Origin: Cytobacillus gottheilii
GTDB lineage: Bacteria > Bacillota > Bacilli > Bacillales > Cytobacillaceae
Assembly: GCF_900166665.1 (NCBI RefSeq)
Contig: NZ_LT800494.1
Location: 341,397-405,396 of the forward strand
Direction: 5' to 3'
DNA length: 64,000 bases
A program made the translations under genes and the position numbers. Positions 17,901 through 28,468 of the stretch are shown here, piece by piece (position 1 is the first letter of the stretch; each line of letters opens with the position of its first letter). The notes beneath the pieces are model-generated. The model made no database searches and was not told where the DNA came from. It saw only the letters and a list, made by a program, of their open reading frames with translations.

Positions 17901-19562
17901 GCCACGTCCTGTGGCAACGTCTGCATGACCCACATCCTGTGGGCCGCAAGCTTAAGGCGAGCCGGCTGGAAGGTTGTACTTTAACCTTCTGGACGGATTG
18001 ACTTAAGACCTCGAGCGGCTAGCCGTTGGAGCTGGACAATAGAAAAGCGGAGGGCGCTTGCTCAGGGGCGACAAGCTTAAGACGAGCCAGGCGAAAGGTC
18101 GTACTTTGACCTTTGGACTGGATTGGCTTTAGACCTCGAGCCCCTAGCGCTCGGAGCTGGACAATAGAAAAGCGGAAACGGCTCGCCCAATCAAAGAACG
18201 CAGACTAAGTTCGCCACGTCCTGTGGCAACGTCTGCATGACCCACATCCTGTGGGCCGCAAGCTTAAGGCGAGCCGGCTGGAAGGTTGTACTTTAACCTT
18301 CTGGACGGATTGACTTAAGACCTCGAGCGGCTAGCCGTTGGAGCTGGACAATAGAAAAGCGGAGGGCGCTTGCTCAGGGGCGACAAGCTTAAGACGAGCC
18401 AGGCGAAAGGTCGTACTTTGACCTTTGGACTGGATTGGCTTTAGACCTCGAGCCCCTAGCGCTCGGAGCTGGACAATAGAAAAGCGGAAACGGCTCGCCC
18501 AATCAAAGAACGCAGACTAAGTTCGCCACGTCCTGTGGCAACGTCTGCATGACCCACATCCTGTGGGCCGCAAGCTTAAGGCGAGCCGGCTGGAAGGTTG
18601 TACTTTAACCTTCTGGACGGATTGACTTAAGACCTCGAGCGGCTAGCCGTTGGAGCTGGACAATAGAAAAGCGGAGGGCGCTTGCTCAGGGGCGACAAGC
18701 TTAAGACGAGCCAGGCGAAAGGTCGTACTTTGACCTTTGGACTGGATTGGCTTTAGACCTCGAGCCCCTAGCGCTCGGAGCTGGACAATAGAAAAGCGGA
18801 AACGGCTCGCCCAATCAAAGAACGCAGACTAAGTTCGCCACGTCCTGTGGCAACGTCTGCATGACCCACATCCTGTGGGCCGCAAGCTTAAGGCGAGCCG
18901 GCTGGAAGGTTGTACTTTAACCTTCTGGACGGATTGACTTAAGACCTCGAGCGGCTAGCCGTTGGAGCTGGACAATAGAAAAGCGGAGGGCGCTTGCTCA
19001 GGGGCGACAAGCTTAAGACGAGCCAGGCGAAAGGTCGTACTTTGACCTTTGGACTGGATTGGCTTTAGACCTCGAGCCCCTAGCGCTCGGAGCTGGACAA
19101 TAGAAAAGCGGAAACGGCTCGCCCAATCAAAGAACGCAGACTAAGTTCGCCACGTCCTGTGGCAACGTCTGCATGACCCACATCCTGTGGGCCGCAAGCT
19201 TAAGGCGAGCCGGCTGGAAGGTTGTACTTTAACCTTCTGGACGGATTGACTTAAGACCTCGAGCGGCTAGCCGTTGGAGCTGGACAATAGAAAAGCGGAG
19301 GGCGCTTGCTCAGGGGCGACAAGCTTAAGACGAGCCAGGCGAAAGGTCGTACTTTGACCTTTGGACTGGATTGGCTTAAGACCTCGAGCCCCTAGCGCCC
19401 GCAGCTGGACAATAGAAAAGCGGAGGGCGCTTGCCCAGGGGCGACAAGCTTAAGACGAGCCAGGCGAAAGGTCGTACTTTGACCTTTGGACTGGATTGGC
19501 TTAAGACCTCGAGCCCCTAGCGCTCGGAGCTGGACAATAGAAAAGCGGAAACGGCTCGCCCA
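14918..19562. repeat. 312-bp-period tandem array of two alternating hairpin modules
   Basis: A 4.6 kb array with no supported gene. Module A (125 bp) starts at 14918 and every 312 bases to 19286, plus an extra copy at 19411: 16 copies. Module B (187 bp) starts at 15043 and every 312 bases to 19099: 14 copies, plus a fragment from 19536. Both begin AATAGAAAAGCGG and end GGAGCTGGAC or similar. B is the A scaffold with an extra 62 bp holding three stems. Each module folds into a long hairpin, and the stems of A and B differ by paired changes. Copies are nearly identical inside; the first and last A units differ most. The array fills the space between acdA and the TetR gene. Confidence 0.97.
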
Positions 19563-19679
19563 GTTTGCCAATAGAAGAAATAAGCATTATTAAGATTATA
19601 TTGAAGTAGAAGTGCAGCCTAGATTTTATCTCTTACACAGTCAATATAGGAATTGGATGAAATAAAGGGTGTTGATAAA

Positions 19680-20339
19680 ATGAAGAAAAGACAGGTGCAG
19701 GCTTCCGTAAAAGATGAGCGCCTAGTTAAGAAGCGGCGCGATCAGATGATTAAAGGGGCGGTTACCCTTTTTATCCAAAAAGGATTTCATCGAACGACAA
19801 CACGGGAAATTGCAAAAGCAGCCGGATTTAGCATTGGTACTTTATACGAATATATTCGTACTAAGGAAGATGTCCTTTATCTTGTCTGTGATAGTATTTA
19901 CGATCAAGTGCGGGAGAGGCTGTATGAAGGGCTCGATACAAAAAAAGGAACGCTTGAAAGCTTGAGGCAAGGAATATCGGATTATTTCAAAGTAGTGGAC
20001 GAAATGCAGGATGAAGTACTCGTAATGTATCAGGAAGTGAAATCCTTATCAAAAGATGCTTTGCCATATGTTTTGAAAAAAGAGCTCGAAATGGTCGCTA
20101 TGTTTGAGCATGTGGTCACACTTTGTGTGGAAAATGGCGAGCTGAACCTGAGCTCAGAGCAAGTTCAAATGATTGCTCATAACATTTTCGTTCAAGGACA
20201 GATGTGGGCATTCCGCAGGTGGACATTGCAGAAAACATATAGTTTAGAGGAATATATTCAGCTGCAGACTGAACTTCTTTTCCAAGGAATTCAAGGCACC
20301 ATGATTCCTGCAGGTCCGGAGAACAAAGCGCCTAACTAA
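19680..20339 (+). CDS. TetR-family regulator, FadR-like
   Basis: A 219-residue TetR-family repressor. The helix-turn-helix lies at about residues 30-60 (FHRTTTREIAKAAGFSIGTL, then YEYIRTKEDVLY), and the rest is the helical ligand-binding and dimer domain. The ATG at 19680 has AAGGGTG eight bases upstream; a TTG at 19653 would add nine residues. Position beside acdA and the pair of shared operators at fadF and mmgA suggest that it represses beta-oxidation and is released by acyl-CoA, as FadR does in B. subtilis. No copy of the operator is seen before its own start. The 4.6 kb array separates it from acdA. Confidence 0.88.
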   Translation: MKKRQVQASVKDERLVKKRRDQMIKGAVTLFIQKGFHRTTTREIAKAAGFSIGTLYEYIRTKEDVLYLVCDSIYDQVRERLYEGLDTKKGTLESLRQGISDYFKVVDEMQDEVLVMYQEVKSLSKDALPYVLKKELEMVAMFEHVVTLCVENGELNLSSEQVQMIAHNIFVQGQMWAFRRWTLQKTYSLEEYIQLQTELLFQGIQGTMIPAGPENKAPN

Positions 20340-20373
20340 CTGAAAAATGGCAGAATACACACTGTCGATTGCA

Positions 20374-20407
20374 AAAGGTCTGCGGCAGCCTGAACGCAGA
20401 CCTTTCT
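20374..20407 (+). terminator. terminator after the TetR gene
   Basis: An 11 bp stem AAAGGTCTGCG / CGCAGACCTTT with a ten-base loop, followed by a weak T tract (TTTCTCC). Confidence 0.75.
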
Positions 20408-20526
20408 CCATAATGGTGACTTTTCTGACAAATATTATTATACATTGGGATACAATATCCTTTATAATGAATTTGATTGAATTCTGGATTGAATTTCACG
20501 GATTTTGATATTCAGGATGTGAGCAG

Positions 20527-20682
20527 TTGAGACAGATTATTTGGTTTAGTGCGATTATATGTTTTATCATCTTCTTTACATTATTATATCGGTGGCAGCT
20601 AGGCGCAATCCCGTTTTTTATGTTAGCCATTTACTTTAGCCGGCTTGCCTATAAACAAATGAAGACAGGCGGAAATGGATAA
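20527..20682 (+). CDS. small hypothetical membrane protein (51 aa)
   Basis: A short gene with a TTG start and 51 codons. The product begins MRQIIWFSAIICFIIFFTLL and has two hydrophobic segments, about residues 4-20 and 26-38 (LGAIPFFMLAIYF), separated by YRWQ and ending in a basic tail (KQMKTGG). GGATGTGAG lies upstream as a modest ribosome binding site. A terminator stem overlaps its last codons, which supports a real transcription unit. I do not recognise the family. It lies between the TetR gene and rpoE, where several related bacilli carry the isobutyryl-CoA mutase gene; none is present here. Confidence 0.65.
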   Translation: MRQIIWFSAIICFIIFFTLLYRWQLGAIPFFMLAIYFSRLAYKQMKTGGNG

Positions 20683-20710
20683 GAACTGATCCTGGCCTGT
20701 CTTTTATTTT
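20662..20710 (+). terminator. terminator of the small membrane gene
   Basis: AAGACAGGC pairs with GCCTGTCTT, followed by TTATTTTGTTTT. The left arm lies inside the last codons of the gene. Confidence 0.75.
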
Positions 20711-20819
20711 GTTTTCTAAAAGAGGTAATTTATGAAGGCTCTTTTCTAAGCGATTGTTGTTTTAATAATCACTTTTTAAAGGGACATTTAGTAATATGTC
20801 TGTTTGATTGAAACGAAAG

Positions 20820-20920
20820 AGTGAGAGACTCAGCACCCGCCCAGCCGGAAAGCGAGTACTTGAAGCGGAAATCTTTGTACATCAATATAAAAGCAACAAA
20901 GTTGGCGAAAACAGCCTTAA
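20820..20920 (+). repeat. dispersed repeat R2, partial copy
   Basis: Contains GTGAGAGACTCAGCACCCGC, then the GGAAAGCGAGTAC core and the tail AAAGCAACAAAGTTGGCGA. The left half of the full repeat is missing. The rest of the 400 bp gap before rpoE is AT-rich, with a -10-like TATAAT at 20984-20989 but no good -35. Confidence 0.7.
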
Positions 20921-21089
20921 TGAAAAAATAGCCAAAAAGAAGAAACGAAAAGATATAACTAGCATAAACCCTTAAAATTTGTTTATAATGAAGAATATGC
21001 CTTCACTGGCTATAAAAAGCAGTGAACAAAAGGGTTTACAGATATAATCGGCTTGCATAAAGCGTTACATAGTGAAAGGAAGTGCTAAC

Positions 21090-21647
21090 ATGGCTTTAAA
21101 GGGATTCACAAAAGAAAATTTGCAGGAAATGTCTTTAATTGAAATTGCCTATGAAATCTTAAAAGAAAAGAAAGAACCAGCTGCATTTAATGATATCATG
21201 AAAGAAGTGAAGGGACTTTTAGGACTGACAGATGAACAAGTTAGAACGAAAATCTCTCAGTTTTATACAGACATGAATATCGATGGCCGCTTTATTGGTC
21301 TGGGAGATAATCGCTGGGGACTTCGCACCTGGTATCCTGTTGATCAGTACGAAGAAGAAGTTGTCACAGTTATTAAGCCTAAGAAGAAAAAGGCGAAGAA
21401 AACAGCTGATGATGATCTTGAACTGGAAGATTATGATGAGCTGGATGAAGAAGATATTGATTATGATGATATCGAAGATTACGATGATCTCGATGATGAC
21501 GATGACGATGATGATGACGACGATCTTCTTGATGATGACCTGGATGAATTTGAAGAAGAAGACGATGATCTCATTGAGGATCTTGATGAAGAAGAAGACG
21601 ATGATGATGATGATGATCTTGAAGAAGAAGACGATGAGAATTTATAA
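21090..21647 (+). CDS. rpoE: RNA polymerase delta subunit
   Basis: A 185-residue delta subunit of Gram-positive RNA polymerase, which increases promoter selectivity and enzyme recycling. The N-terminal folded HARE-HTH domain (about 1-90) contains YEILKEKKEPAAFNDIMKEV and DNRWGLRTWYPVDQ. A lysine patch (KPKKKKAKK) is followed by a long, almost purely Asp/Glu tail of about 80 residues. The ATG at 21090 has AAAGGAAGTG upstream; a GTG at 21072 is too close to be used with it. Alternative frames through the acidic tail are compositional artefacts. The pyrG promoter starts three bases after its stop. Confidence 0.96.
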   Translation: MALKGFTKENLQEMSLIEIAYEILKEKKEPAAFNDIMKEVKGLLGLTDEQVRTKISQFYTDMNIDGRFIGLGDNRWGLRTWYPVDQYEEEVVTVIKPKKKKAKKTADDDLELEDYDELDEEDIDYDDIEDYDDLDDDDDDDDDDDLLDDDLDEFEEEDDDLIEDLDEEEDDDDDDDLEEEDDENL

Positions 21648-21649
21648 TC

Positions 21650-21691
21650 TTGACTTTTTTATACAAGGTATGTAGAATCATTTTTGGGCTC
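21650..21691 (+). promoter_or_regulatory. pyrG promoter with GGGCTC initiation region
   Basis: TTGACT (21650-21655), 17-base spacer, TAGAAT (21673-21678), and a likely start at GGGCTCC (21686). In B. subtilis low CTP makes polymerase stutter and add extra G residues at such a start; the poly-G then pairs with the C-rich arm of the downstream terminator and prevents termination. The same elements are present here in the same order. Confidence 0.88.
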
Positions 21692-21725
21692 CTTAAAAAA
21701 GGAACGATAAATGATACGCATATAG

Positions 21726-21763
21726 CGCTCCCTTACTTGAAAATAGTAAGTGGAGCGTTTTTT
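21726..21763 (+). terminator. pyrG leader attenuator
   Basis: CGCTCC-CTTACT pairs with AGTAAG-t-GGAGCG, followed by a T6 run. The CTCCC in the left arm is the expected partner for extra G residues at the 5' end of the transcript. It gives CTP-dependent control of pyrG. Confidence 0.88.
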
Positions 21764-21879
21764 GTTTTTTCTGCGGAAGTGTCTAATTCATTGATAATGG
21801 TTTGGCTGAAAGTGAGTGAGATACAAGACCACGCGTAAACACTAGATCGGGCAGTAAAATCTATACAGTCATCTCCCTC

Positions 21880-21915
21880 TAAAAGCAACAAAGTTTACAA
21901 AAACAGCCTTAAAGA
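21880..21915 (+). repeat. R2 repeat tail inside the pyrG leader
   Basis: AAAAGCAACAAAGTTTACAA followed by AAACAGCCTTA matches the tail of the R2 copy at 20888-20920 almost exactly. The sequence just upstream (21800-21880) looks like a decayed remainder. It lies between the attenuator and pyrG, so it is transcribed as leader. Confidence 0.6.
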
Positions 21916-21956
21916 AAGAAAAAATTGCACAAACTGTATTGAAGGGGGAAAAGTAA

Positions 21957-23558
<1,602 letters not shown>

Positions 23559-23564
23559 TTCTAT

Positions 23565-23602
23565 AAAATGCGGAGAAAACATTACGTTTTCTCCGCATTT
23601 TT
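23565..23602. terminator. bidirectional terminator, pyrG / ywjG
   Basis: A perfect 16 bp stem (AAAATGCGGAGAAAAC and its complement) around a five-base loop, with T runs on both strands, serves two convergent genes. Confidence 0.92.
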
Positions 23603-23608
23603 TGTCAT

Positions 23609-24139
23609 TTAATAATCCGCCATGATTTCATCTAAAGTAAATTTAATTCCATGATAGGCAAATAGAGCGGCTATGGCAGAAGGATAGCCATAGCGATTTC
23701 CCTCATCATCCGGCAGAAGTCCTTTGGAAAGCTGTAGAGATATATATACATCAGCTAGATCCTTAAGCGTTTCACCTGTTCCGCCCTGAACATTGGCACA
23801 TATAGCCACGAACGGGATGTACCGTTCCGATAGTGCCCGTGCAAGCTTCAATGCTTCTTCATCATTTCCGCTGCGCGCAGCGATTAAAAATCGGTCCGTA
23901 TCATGAATATGACTAAGATCCATTTCAGAAGACCAAATCTTCGAATTCTGCAGAGGCTCTGCCCCTTCTGTCGCCTCATAAGCAATGGCTTTCATTTCGT
24001 GAGTGCTATATATATAGATGGTACCTGCTCCTGCAGCTGCTTGAGCCAGCAGCCTTGCACCGTCTTCAATGGTCTCAAGTTCTTTTTCCTGCAGACGGTT
24101 AAAGACACCTGTCAGCTGTGTAGAAAACATTTTTAACAA
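23609..24139 (-). CDS. ywjG: YwjG, DUF2529 protein
   Basis: A 176-residue DUF2529 protein. It has a sugar-isomerase-like (SIS) pattern of alternating strands and helices (GTIYIYSTHEMKAIAYEA, DRFLIAARSGNDEEALKLA), which suggests binding of a phosphosugar or nucleotide; the true role is unknown. No signal peptide or membrane segment. GGAGGAA lies upstream on the minus strand. The opposite orientation between pyrG and spo0F is also seen in B. subtilis, supporting orthology. Confidence 0.9.
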   Translation of the reverse strand: MLKMFSTQLTGVFNRLQEKELETIEDGARLLAQAAAGAGTIYIYSTHEMKAIAYEATEGAEPLQNSKIWSSEMDLSHIHDTDRFLIAARSGNDEEALKLARALSERYIPFVAICANVQGGTGETLKDLADVYISLQLSKGLLPDDEGNRYGYPSAIAALFAYHGIKFTLDEIMADY

Positions 24140-24342
24140 AAGAAATTCCTCCTTCTAAACGGTAAGATAAGTCTTAATTATAGTAAAACAAGTGGAAAAG
24201 GTGAAATTAAAGATGCGAAATTAAGATTAAGGCAGGAATTATCATTCAATAAGGAGAATTTTACAAGATAGATTGGGCGCATGCTACATTTTTACATAGT
24301 TTTTACAAGCTCTCAAAAAATATATTCAATGAGGTGGCTATT

Positions 24343-24711
24343 TTGAAAGGGAAGATATTAATTGTCGATGATCAGTTTGGCATCCGCATTTTGCTGAACG
24401 AAGTATTACAGAAAGAAGGCTATGAAACATTTCAAGCTGCCAATGGAGTTCAAGCTCTTGATATTGTAGCAAATCATTCACCTGACCTGGTTCTGTTAGA
24501 TATGAAAATTCCAGGAATGGACGGGATTGAAATCTTAAAAAGAATGCGCGTAGATAACCAGGAAATCCGTGTGATCATCATGACAGCATATGGAGAATTG
24601 GACATGATTCAGGAGGCGAAGGATCTAGGAGCTCTTACACATTTTGCAAAGCCTTTTGACATTGATGACATAAGAGCAGCTGTAAAAAAATACCTTCCAG
24701 TTCCACGATAA
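24343..24711 (+). CDS. spo0F: sporulation phosphorelay response regulator Spo0F
   Basis: A 122-residue single-domain response regulator that carries phosphate from the sporulation kinases to Spo0B. The receiver residues are visible: Asp9-Asp10 acidic pocket, phosphoacceptor Asp53 ([11 protein letters not shown]), Thr81 and Lys103 (HFAKPFD). There is no output domain, as expected. The start is TTG at 24343 with GAGGTGG six bases upstream; a GTG at 24334 would overlap that site. Sequence matches the B. subtilis protein nearly throughout. The AT-rich upstream region should hold sigma-A/sigma-H promoters, which I could not define. Confidence 0.97.
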   Translation: MKGKILIVDDQFGIRILLNEVLQKEGYETFQAANGVQALDIVANHSPDLVLLDMKIPGMDGIEILKRMRVDNQEIRVIIMTAYGELDMIQEAKDLGALTHFAKPFDIDDIRAAVKKYLPVPR

Positions 24712-24918
24712 GCATGTTTTTCCAATGGTAACGCTTGCTTTATGACAGTTTATAAAATTGCAATGGATTAATAGCAATTCCTTGTCCATTTTGGTATGAT
24801 ACAAATGAATTCCAAAGATCGCTTCAGGTTCTCTGCTACATAATCAGCAGCATGATAGGGTAAACTTAAATGCAGTTAACCTGTATGAACAAGCGATCAT
24901 TATTAAGGAGGAAGTATA

Positions 24919-25776
24919 ATGCCTTTAGTTTCTATGACTGACATGCTGAATAAAGCAAAAGCGGAAGGTTATGCAGTAGGTCAATTTAATTTAAACAATC
25001 TTGAGTTCACTCAAGCGATTCTTCAAGCAGCTGAAGAAGAAAAATCTCCTGTTATCTTAGGAGTATCGGAAGGCGCAGCACGTTATATGGGCGGCTTCAA
25101 AACAGTTGTAAAAATGGTAGAAGGACTTCTTGAGGATTATAAAGTTACTGTCCCAGTTGCCATTCATTTAGATCATGGTTCAAGCTTTGACAAGTGTAAA
25201 GAAGCAATTGATGCTGGTTTCACTTCTGTTATGATCGATGCATCACACCACCCATTCGAAGAAAACATTGAAACAACTACAAAAGTTGTTGAATATGCAC
25301 ATTCAAAAGGTGTTTCTGTAGAAGCAGAGCTTGGAACAGTAGGCGGACAGGAAGATGATGTCGTTGCTGACGGTGTTATTTATGCTGATGCTAAAGAATG
25401 TGACGAGCTTGTAAAGCGCACTGGCATTGATTGCCTTGCTCCAGCATTAGGTTCTGTACATGGCCCTTACAAAGGAGAACCAAACCTTGGTTTCGCTGAA
25501 ATGGAAGAAATCGGTGCTATGACTGGTGTTCCTCTAGTATTACACGGTGGAACTGGAATTCCAACGAAGGACATCCAAAGATCCATCTCTCTTGGAACTG
25601 CAAAAATTAACGTAAACACAGAAAACCAAATTGCATCTGCAAAACGCGTTCGCGAAGTACTTGCTGCGGATAGTGAAGTATACGATCCACGCAAATACTT
25701 AGGACCTGCACGTGAAGCGATTAAAGAAACAGTAATCGGCAAAATGCGTGAATTTGGTTCATCTGCAAAAGCATAA
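24919..25776 (+). CDS. fba: fructose-bisphosphate aldolase, class II
   Basis: A 285-residue zinc-dependent aldolase that splits fructose-1,6-bisphosphate to dihydroxyacetone phosphate and glyceraldehyde-3-phosphate. Family motifs include [15 protein letters not shown] (zinc His and catalytic Asp), [30 protein letters not shown] and [16 protein letters not shown] precedes the ATG. An extended -10 (TGG-TATGAT) about 110 bases upstream is the likely promoter. A hairpin after the stop ends the unit before tal. Confidence 0.97.
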   Translation: MPLVSMTDMLNKAKAEGYAVGQFNLNNLEFTQAILQAAEEEKSPVILGVSEGAARYMGGFKTVVKMVEGLLEDYKVTVPVAIHLDHGSSFDKCKEAIDAGFTSVMIDASHHPFEENIETTTKVVEYAHSKGVSVEAELGTVGGQEDDVVADGVIYADAKECDELVKRTGIDCLAPALGSVHGPYKGEPNLGFAEMEEIGAMTGVPLVLHGGTGIPTKDIQRSISLGTAKINVNTENQIASAKRVREVLAADSEVYDPRKYLGPAREAIKETVIGKMREFGSSAKA

Positions 25777-25790
25777 TTGAATCTTCAATG

Positions 25791-25820
25791 AAACCGCCTT
25801 TACGAAAAGGCGGTTTCCCT
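25791..25820 (+). terminator. fba terminator
   Basis: AAACCGCCTT / AAGGCGGTTT perfect 10 bp stem with a six-base loop, followed by a short T/C tract. Confidence 0.8.
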
Positions 25821-25999
25821 TCATTATAAAAAGGTTATCTTCCTTAATGCACAATCGTTTAGAACAGACAGAAACCTCTTCATCCTCTCTTTTCAATTCA
25901 ATATACATAAGAAAAAAAGAGAGACGGAGAAAAGATCTTTACATGCAACAATCTTTTGTTCATAAAATGGGTACGGTATGAAAACAGGGAGGGATAGAA

Positions 26000-26647
26000 A
26001 TGAAATTTTTTATTGATACAGCTAATATGGAAGAGATTAAAGAGGCACACGCTCTAGGGATTATTGCAGGGGTAACAACAAACCCTTCACTCGTAGCAAA
26101 GGAAAAAAATGTTTCTTTCCATGATCGCTTGAAGGAGATCACAGAGCTAGTAGACGGATCAGTCAGTGCAGAAGTAATTGCTCTTGATGCTGAAGGCATG
26201 ATTAAAGAAGGAAAAGAGCTTGCAGCTATTGCTCCAAATATTACGGTTAAAGTTCCGATGACTCGAGAAGGCCTTAAAGCAGTCCATGCTTTTTCAAAAG
26301 AAGGCATTAAGACAAACGTAACGCTTATTTTTAGTGCTAATCAGGCATTACTTGCTGCAAGAGCAGGTGCTACATATGTTTCTCCATTCTTAGGAAGATT
26401 AGATGATATCGGTCATAATGGCCTTGATTTAATTTCTACCATCGCTGAAATATTTGCTATTCATGATATTGACTCTGAGATTATTGCAGCTTCTATACGA
26501 CACCCTCAGCATGTAACTGATGCTGCTTTACGCGGAGCGCATATTGCCACAATTCCTTACAATGTGATTCAGCAGCTTTTCAAACACCCATTAACAGACA
26601 AAGGAATCGAAGCCTTTCTAGCAGACTGGAATACTCGCTCTGAATAA
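26000..26647 (+). CDS. tal: transaldolase / fructose-6-phosphate aldolase-like
   Basis: A 215-residue small-type transaldolase (TalC/FSA family; YwjH in B. subtilis), a TIM barrel that moves three-carbon units in the pentose phosphate pathway. The Schiff-base lysine is Lys84 (NITVKVPMT). Start [16 protein letters not shown] and [10 protein letters not shown] are family hallmarks. GGGAGGGA lies upstream of the ATG. Position after fba is conserved in Bacillus. Whether it acts as transaldolase or as fructose-6-phosphate aldolase cannot be decided from sequence alone. Confidence 0.94.
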   Translation: MKFFIDTANMEEIKEAHALGIIAGVTTNPSLVAKEKNVSFHDRLKEITELVDGSVSAEVIALDAEGMIKEGKELAAIAPNITVKVPMTREGLKAVHAFSKEGIKTNVTLIFSANQALLAARAGATYVSPFLGRLDDIGHNGLDLISTIAEIFAIHDIDSEIIAASIRHPQHVTDAALRGAHIATIPYNVIQQLFKHPLTDKGIEAFLADWNTRSE

Positions 26648-26732
26648 CAGCTTTTCATATTTTCATTGTTTTAAGGCGCTTTTTTAAAAGCTAACTGTTC
26701 TTAAACGTAATATTTAAAAAAATGTGCCTGTA

Positions 26733-26855
26733 GATTGGAACGGAGTAGCGCAAGACTTCAGCTGGATAAGTGGAGAGATGAGACCACGCAGAAGCGTTGG
26801 CGACGAGGAGGCTCAGCAACCGCCTGAGGAAAGCGAGTACTCTGGATTACAAATC
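26733..26855 (+). repeat. dispersed repeat R2, nearly full copy
   Basis: Starts near GATTGGAACGGAGTAGCG and contains GAGACCACGCAGAAGCG, GGCGACGAGGAGGCTCAGCA and GGAAAGCGAGTACTCTGGA. Same order as at 31293. The remaining 290 bp up to murA2 is AT-rich intergenic DNA in which I see no gene and no clear promoter. Confidence 0.75.
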
Positions 26856-27142
26856 AGAACACTAAAGCAAAAAAACCTAAATTATACAAAAAGCATTATT
26901 TGTTGCTGAATAAAGTGATTTGATAATTTAGTCAGTAATTAACTCACTATTCGAAATATAACCACTTTTTTAATAGCGGTATATGACTGGTAAATTTTCG
27001 TGTAAACTGTAGTGTAAGGATAGGCCGGATTTGATATGGCTGCATATCATGAAAACTGTTTAAGTGAGGACATGCCTGTCCATAGAATAACTGCAATTGC
27101 ATCTCTTGCATTGACATACCAGGCAAAAGAAGGGAGATCATA

Positions 27143-28429
27143 ATGGAAAAGCTTATGATTGCAGGCGGTAGTCCATTAAAAGGAACGGTCAGAATTAGCG
27201 GAGCAAAAAATAGTGCCGTCGCCTTAATACCCGCAACGATTTTAGCAGAATCGCCTGTAACGATTGAAGGTTTGCCGGATATTTCTGATGTTCAGATTTT
27301 AAAAGGACTTCTTGAAGAAATTGGCGGGGAAGTCAGTTTTGAGAATAACGATATGACTGTTGATCCATCTTCAATGATTTCCATGCCATTGCCAAATGGA
27401 AAGGTGAAAAAATTAAGAGCTTCCTATTATTTAATGGGAGCAATGCTCGGACGCTTTAAAAAAGCAGTAATAGGCCTGCCAGGAGGCTGCCATCTTGGTC
27501 CGCGTCCAATTGATCAGCATATCAAAGGTTTTGAAGCTTTAGGTGCACATGTGACCAACGAACAAGGTGCGATCTACTTGCGTGCTGACGAACTGCGTGG
27601 TGCAAGGATCTATTTGGACGTAGTTAGTGTAGGAGCGACCATCAATATTATGCTTGCTGCAGTTCGGGCTAAGGGAAGAACGGTTATTGAAAATGCCGCA
27701 AAAGAGCCAGAGATTATTGATGTAGCAACACTTCTAACCAATATGGGCGCCAAAATTAAGGGAGCAGGTACAGATGTCATCCGAATTGACGGAGTCGACA
27801 ATCTCAATGGCTGCAGACATACAATCATTCCGGACCGGATTGAAGCAGGCACTTATATGATTCTTGGTGCAGCGGCTGGAGATGGAGTGCTCATTGATAA
27901 TGTGATTCCGCATCACTTAGAGTCTTTGATCGCAAAGCTCAGAGAAATGGGCGTTCAAATTGAAGCAAATGATGAGCAAGTATTCGTGGGACCAGCAGAA
28001 AAAATGAAAGCGGTTGATATAAAAACGCTTGTTTATCCTGGTTTCCCAACAGATTTGCAGCAGCCATTTACGTCTCTTTTAACGGCGGCAGATGGAACGA
28101 GCATGGTGACAGATACTATTTATGGAGCTCGCTTTAAACATATTGATGAACTACGAAGAATGAATGCAAATATCAAGGTTGAAGGACGCTCAGCCATCAT
28201 TAATGGCTCTGTAAAGCTTCAGGGAGCAAAAGTGAAGGCTAGTGATCTAAGGGCTGGCGCATCTTTAGTCATTGCTGGACTTATGGCAGAAGGTGTAACA
28301 GAGGTAACGGGACTTGAGCATATTGATCGTGGTTATAGTCATCTTGTGGACAAGCTGTGTGGACTTGGAGCAACGATTTGGCGTGAGAAACTAACAAAAG
28401 AAGAGATTGAGCAGCTTAATAATGCGTGA
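27143..28429 (+). CDS. murAB: UDP-GlcNAc 1-carboxyvinyltransferase 2
   Basis: A 428-residue MurA enzyme (MurAB, also called MurZ) that adds enolpyruvate from PEP to UDP-GlcNAc, the first committed step of peptidoglycan synthesis. Substrate residues Lys22-Asn23 (GAKNSAVAL) and the fosfomycin-target Cys116 ([13 protein letters not shown]) are present. It is one of two MurA paralogues in this window; the other is at 61204. The ATG has GAAGGGAG upstream. It is followed by glpX after 39 bases, as in B. subtilis. Confidence 0.96.
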   Translation: MEKLMIAGGSPLKGTVRISGAKNSAVALIPATILAESPVTIEGLPDISDVQILKGLLEEIGGEVSFENNDMTVDPSSMISMPLPNGKVKKLRASYYLMGAMLGRFKKAVIGLPGGCHLGPRPIDQHIKGFEALGAHVTNEQGAIYLRADELRGARIYLDVVSVGATINIMLAAVRAKGRTVIENAAKEPEIIDVATLLTNMGAKIKGAGTDVIRIDGVDNLNGCRHTIIPDRIEAGTYMILGAAAGDGVLIDNVIPHHLESLIAKLREMGVQIEANDEQVFVGPAEKMKAVDIKTLVYPGFPTDLQQPFTSLLTAADGTSMVTDTIYGARFKHIDELRRMNANIKVEGRSAIINGSVKLQGAKVKASDLRAGASLVIAGLMAEGVTEVTGLEHIDRGYSHLVDKLCGLGATIWREKLTKEEIEQLNNA

Positions 28430-28468
28430 ATAAAAAGAGAAATGTCTTGAACTGGGGAGGAACAAGGG

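Noticed and set aside
14918..19562. CRISPR array
   Set aside because: The whole 312 bp unit is repeated, including what would be spacers; there are no unique spacers and no cas genes nearby.
19595..19623. Minus-strand promoter reading into the tandem array
   Set aside because: A TATAAT is present on the minus strand, but the -35 position (TCTAGG) matches only two of six bases.
21283..21675. Long second frame within rpoE (Met/Ile/Lys-rich)
   Set aside because: A shifted reading of the GAT/GAA acidic tail; no ribosome binding site and inside a well-supported gene.
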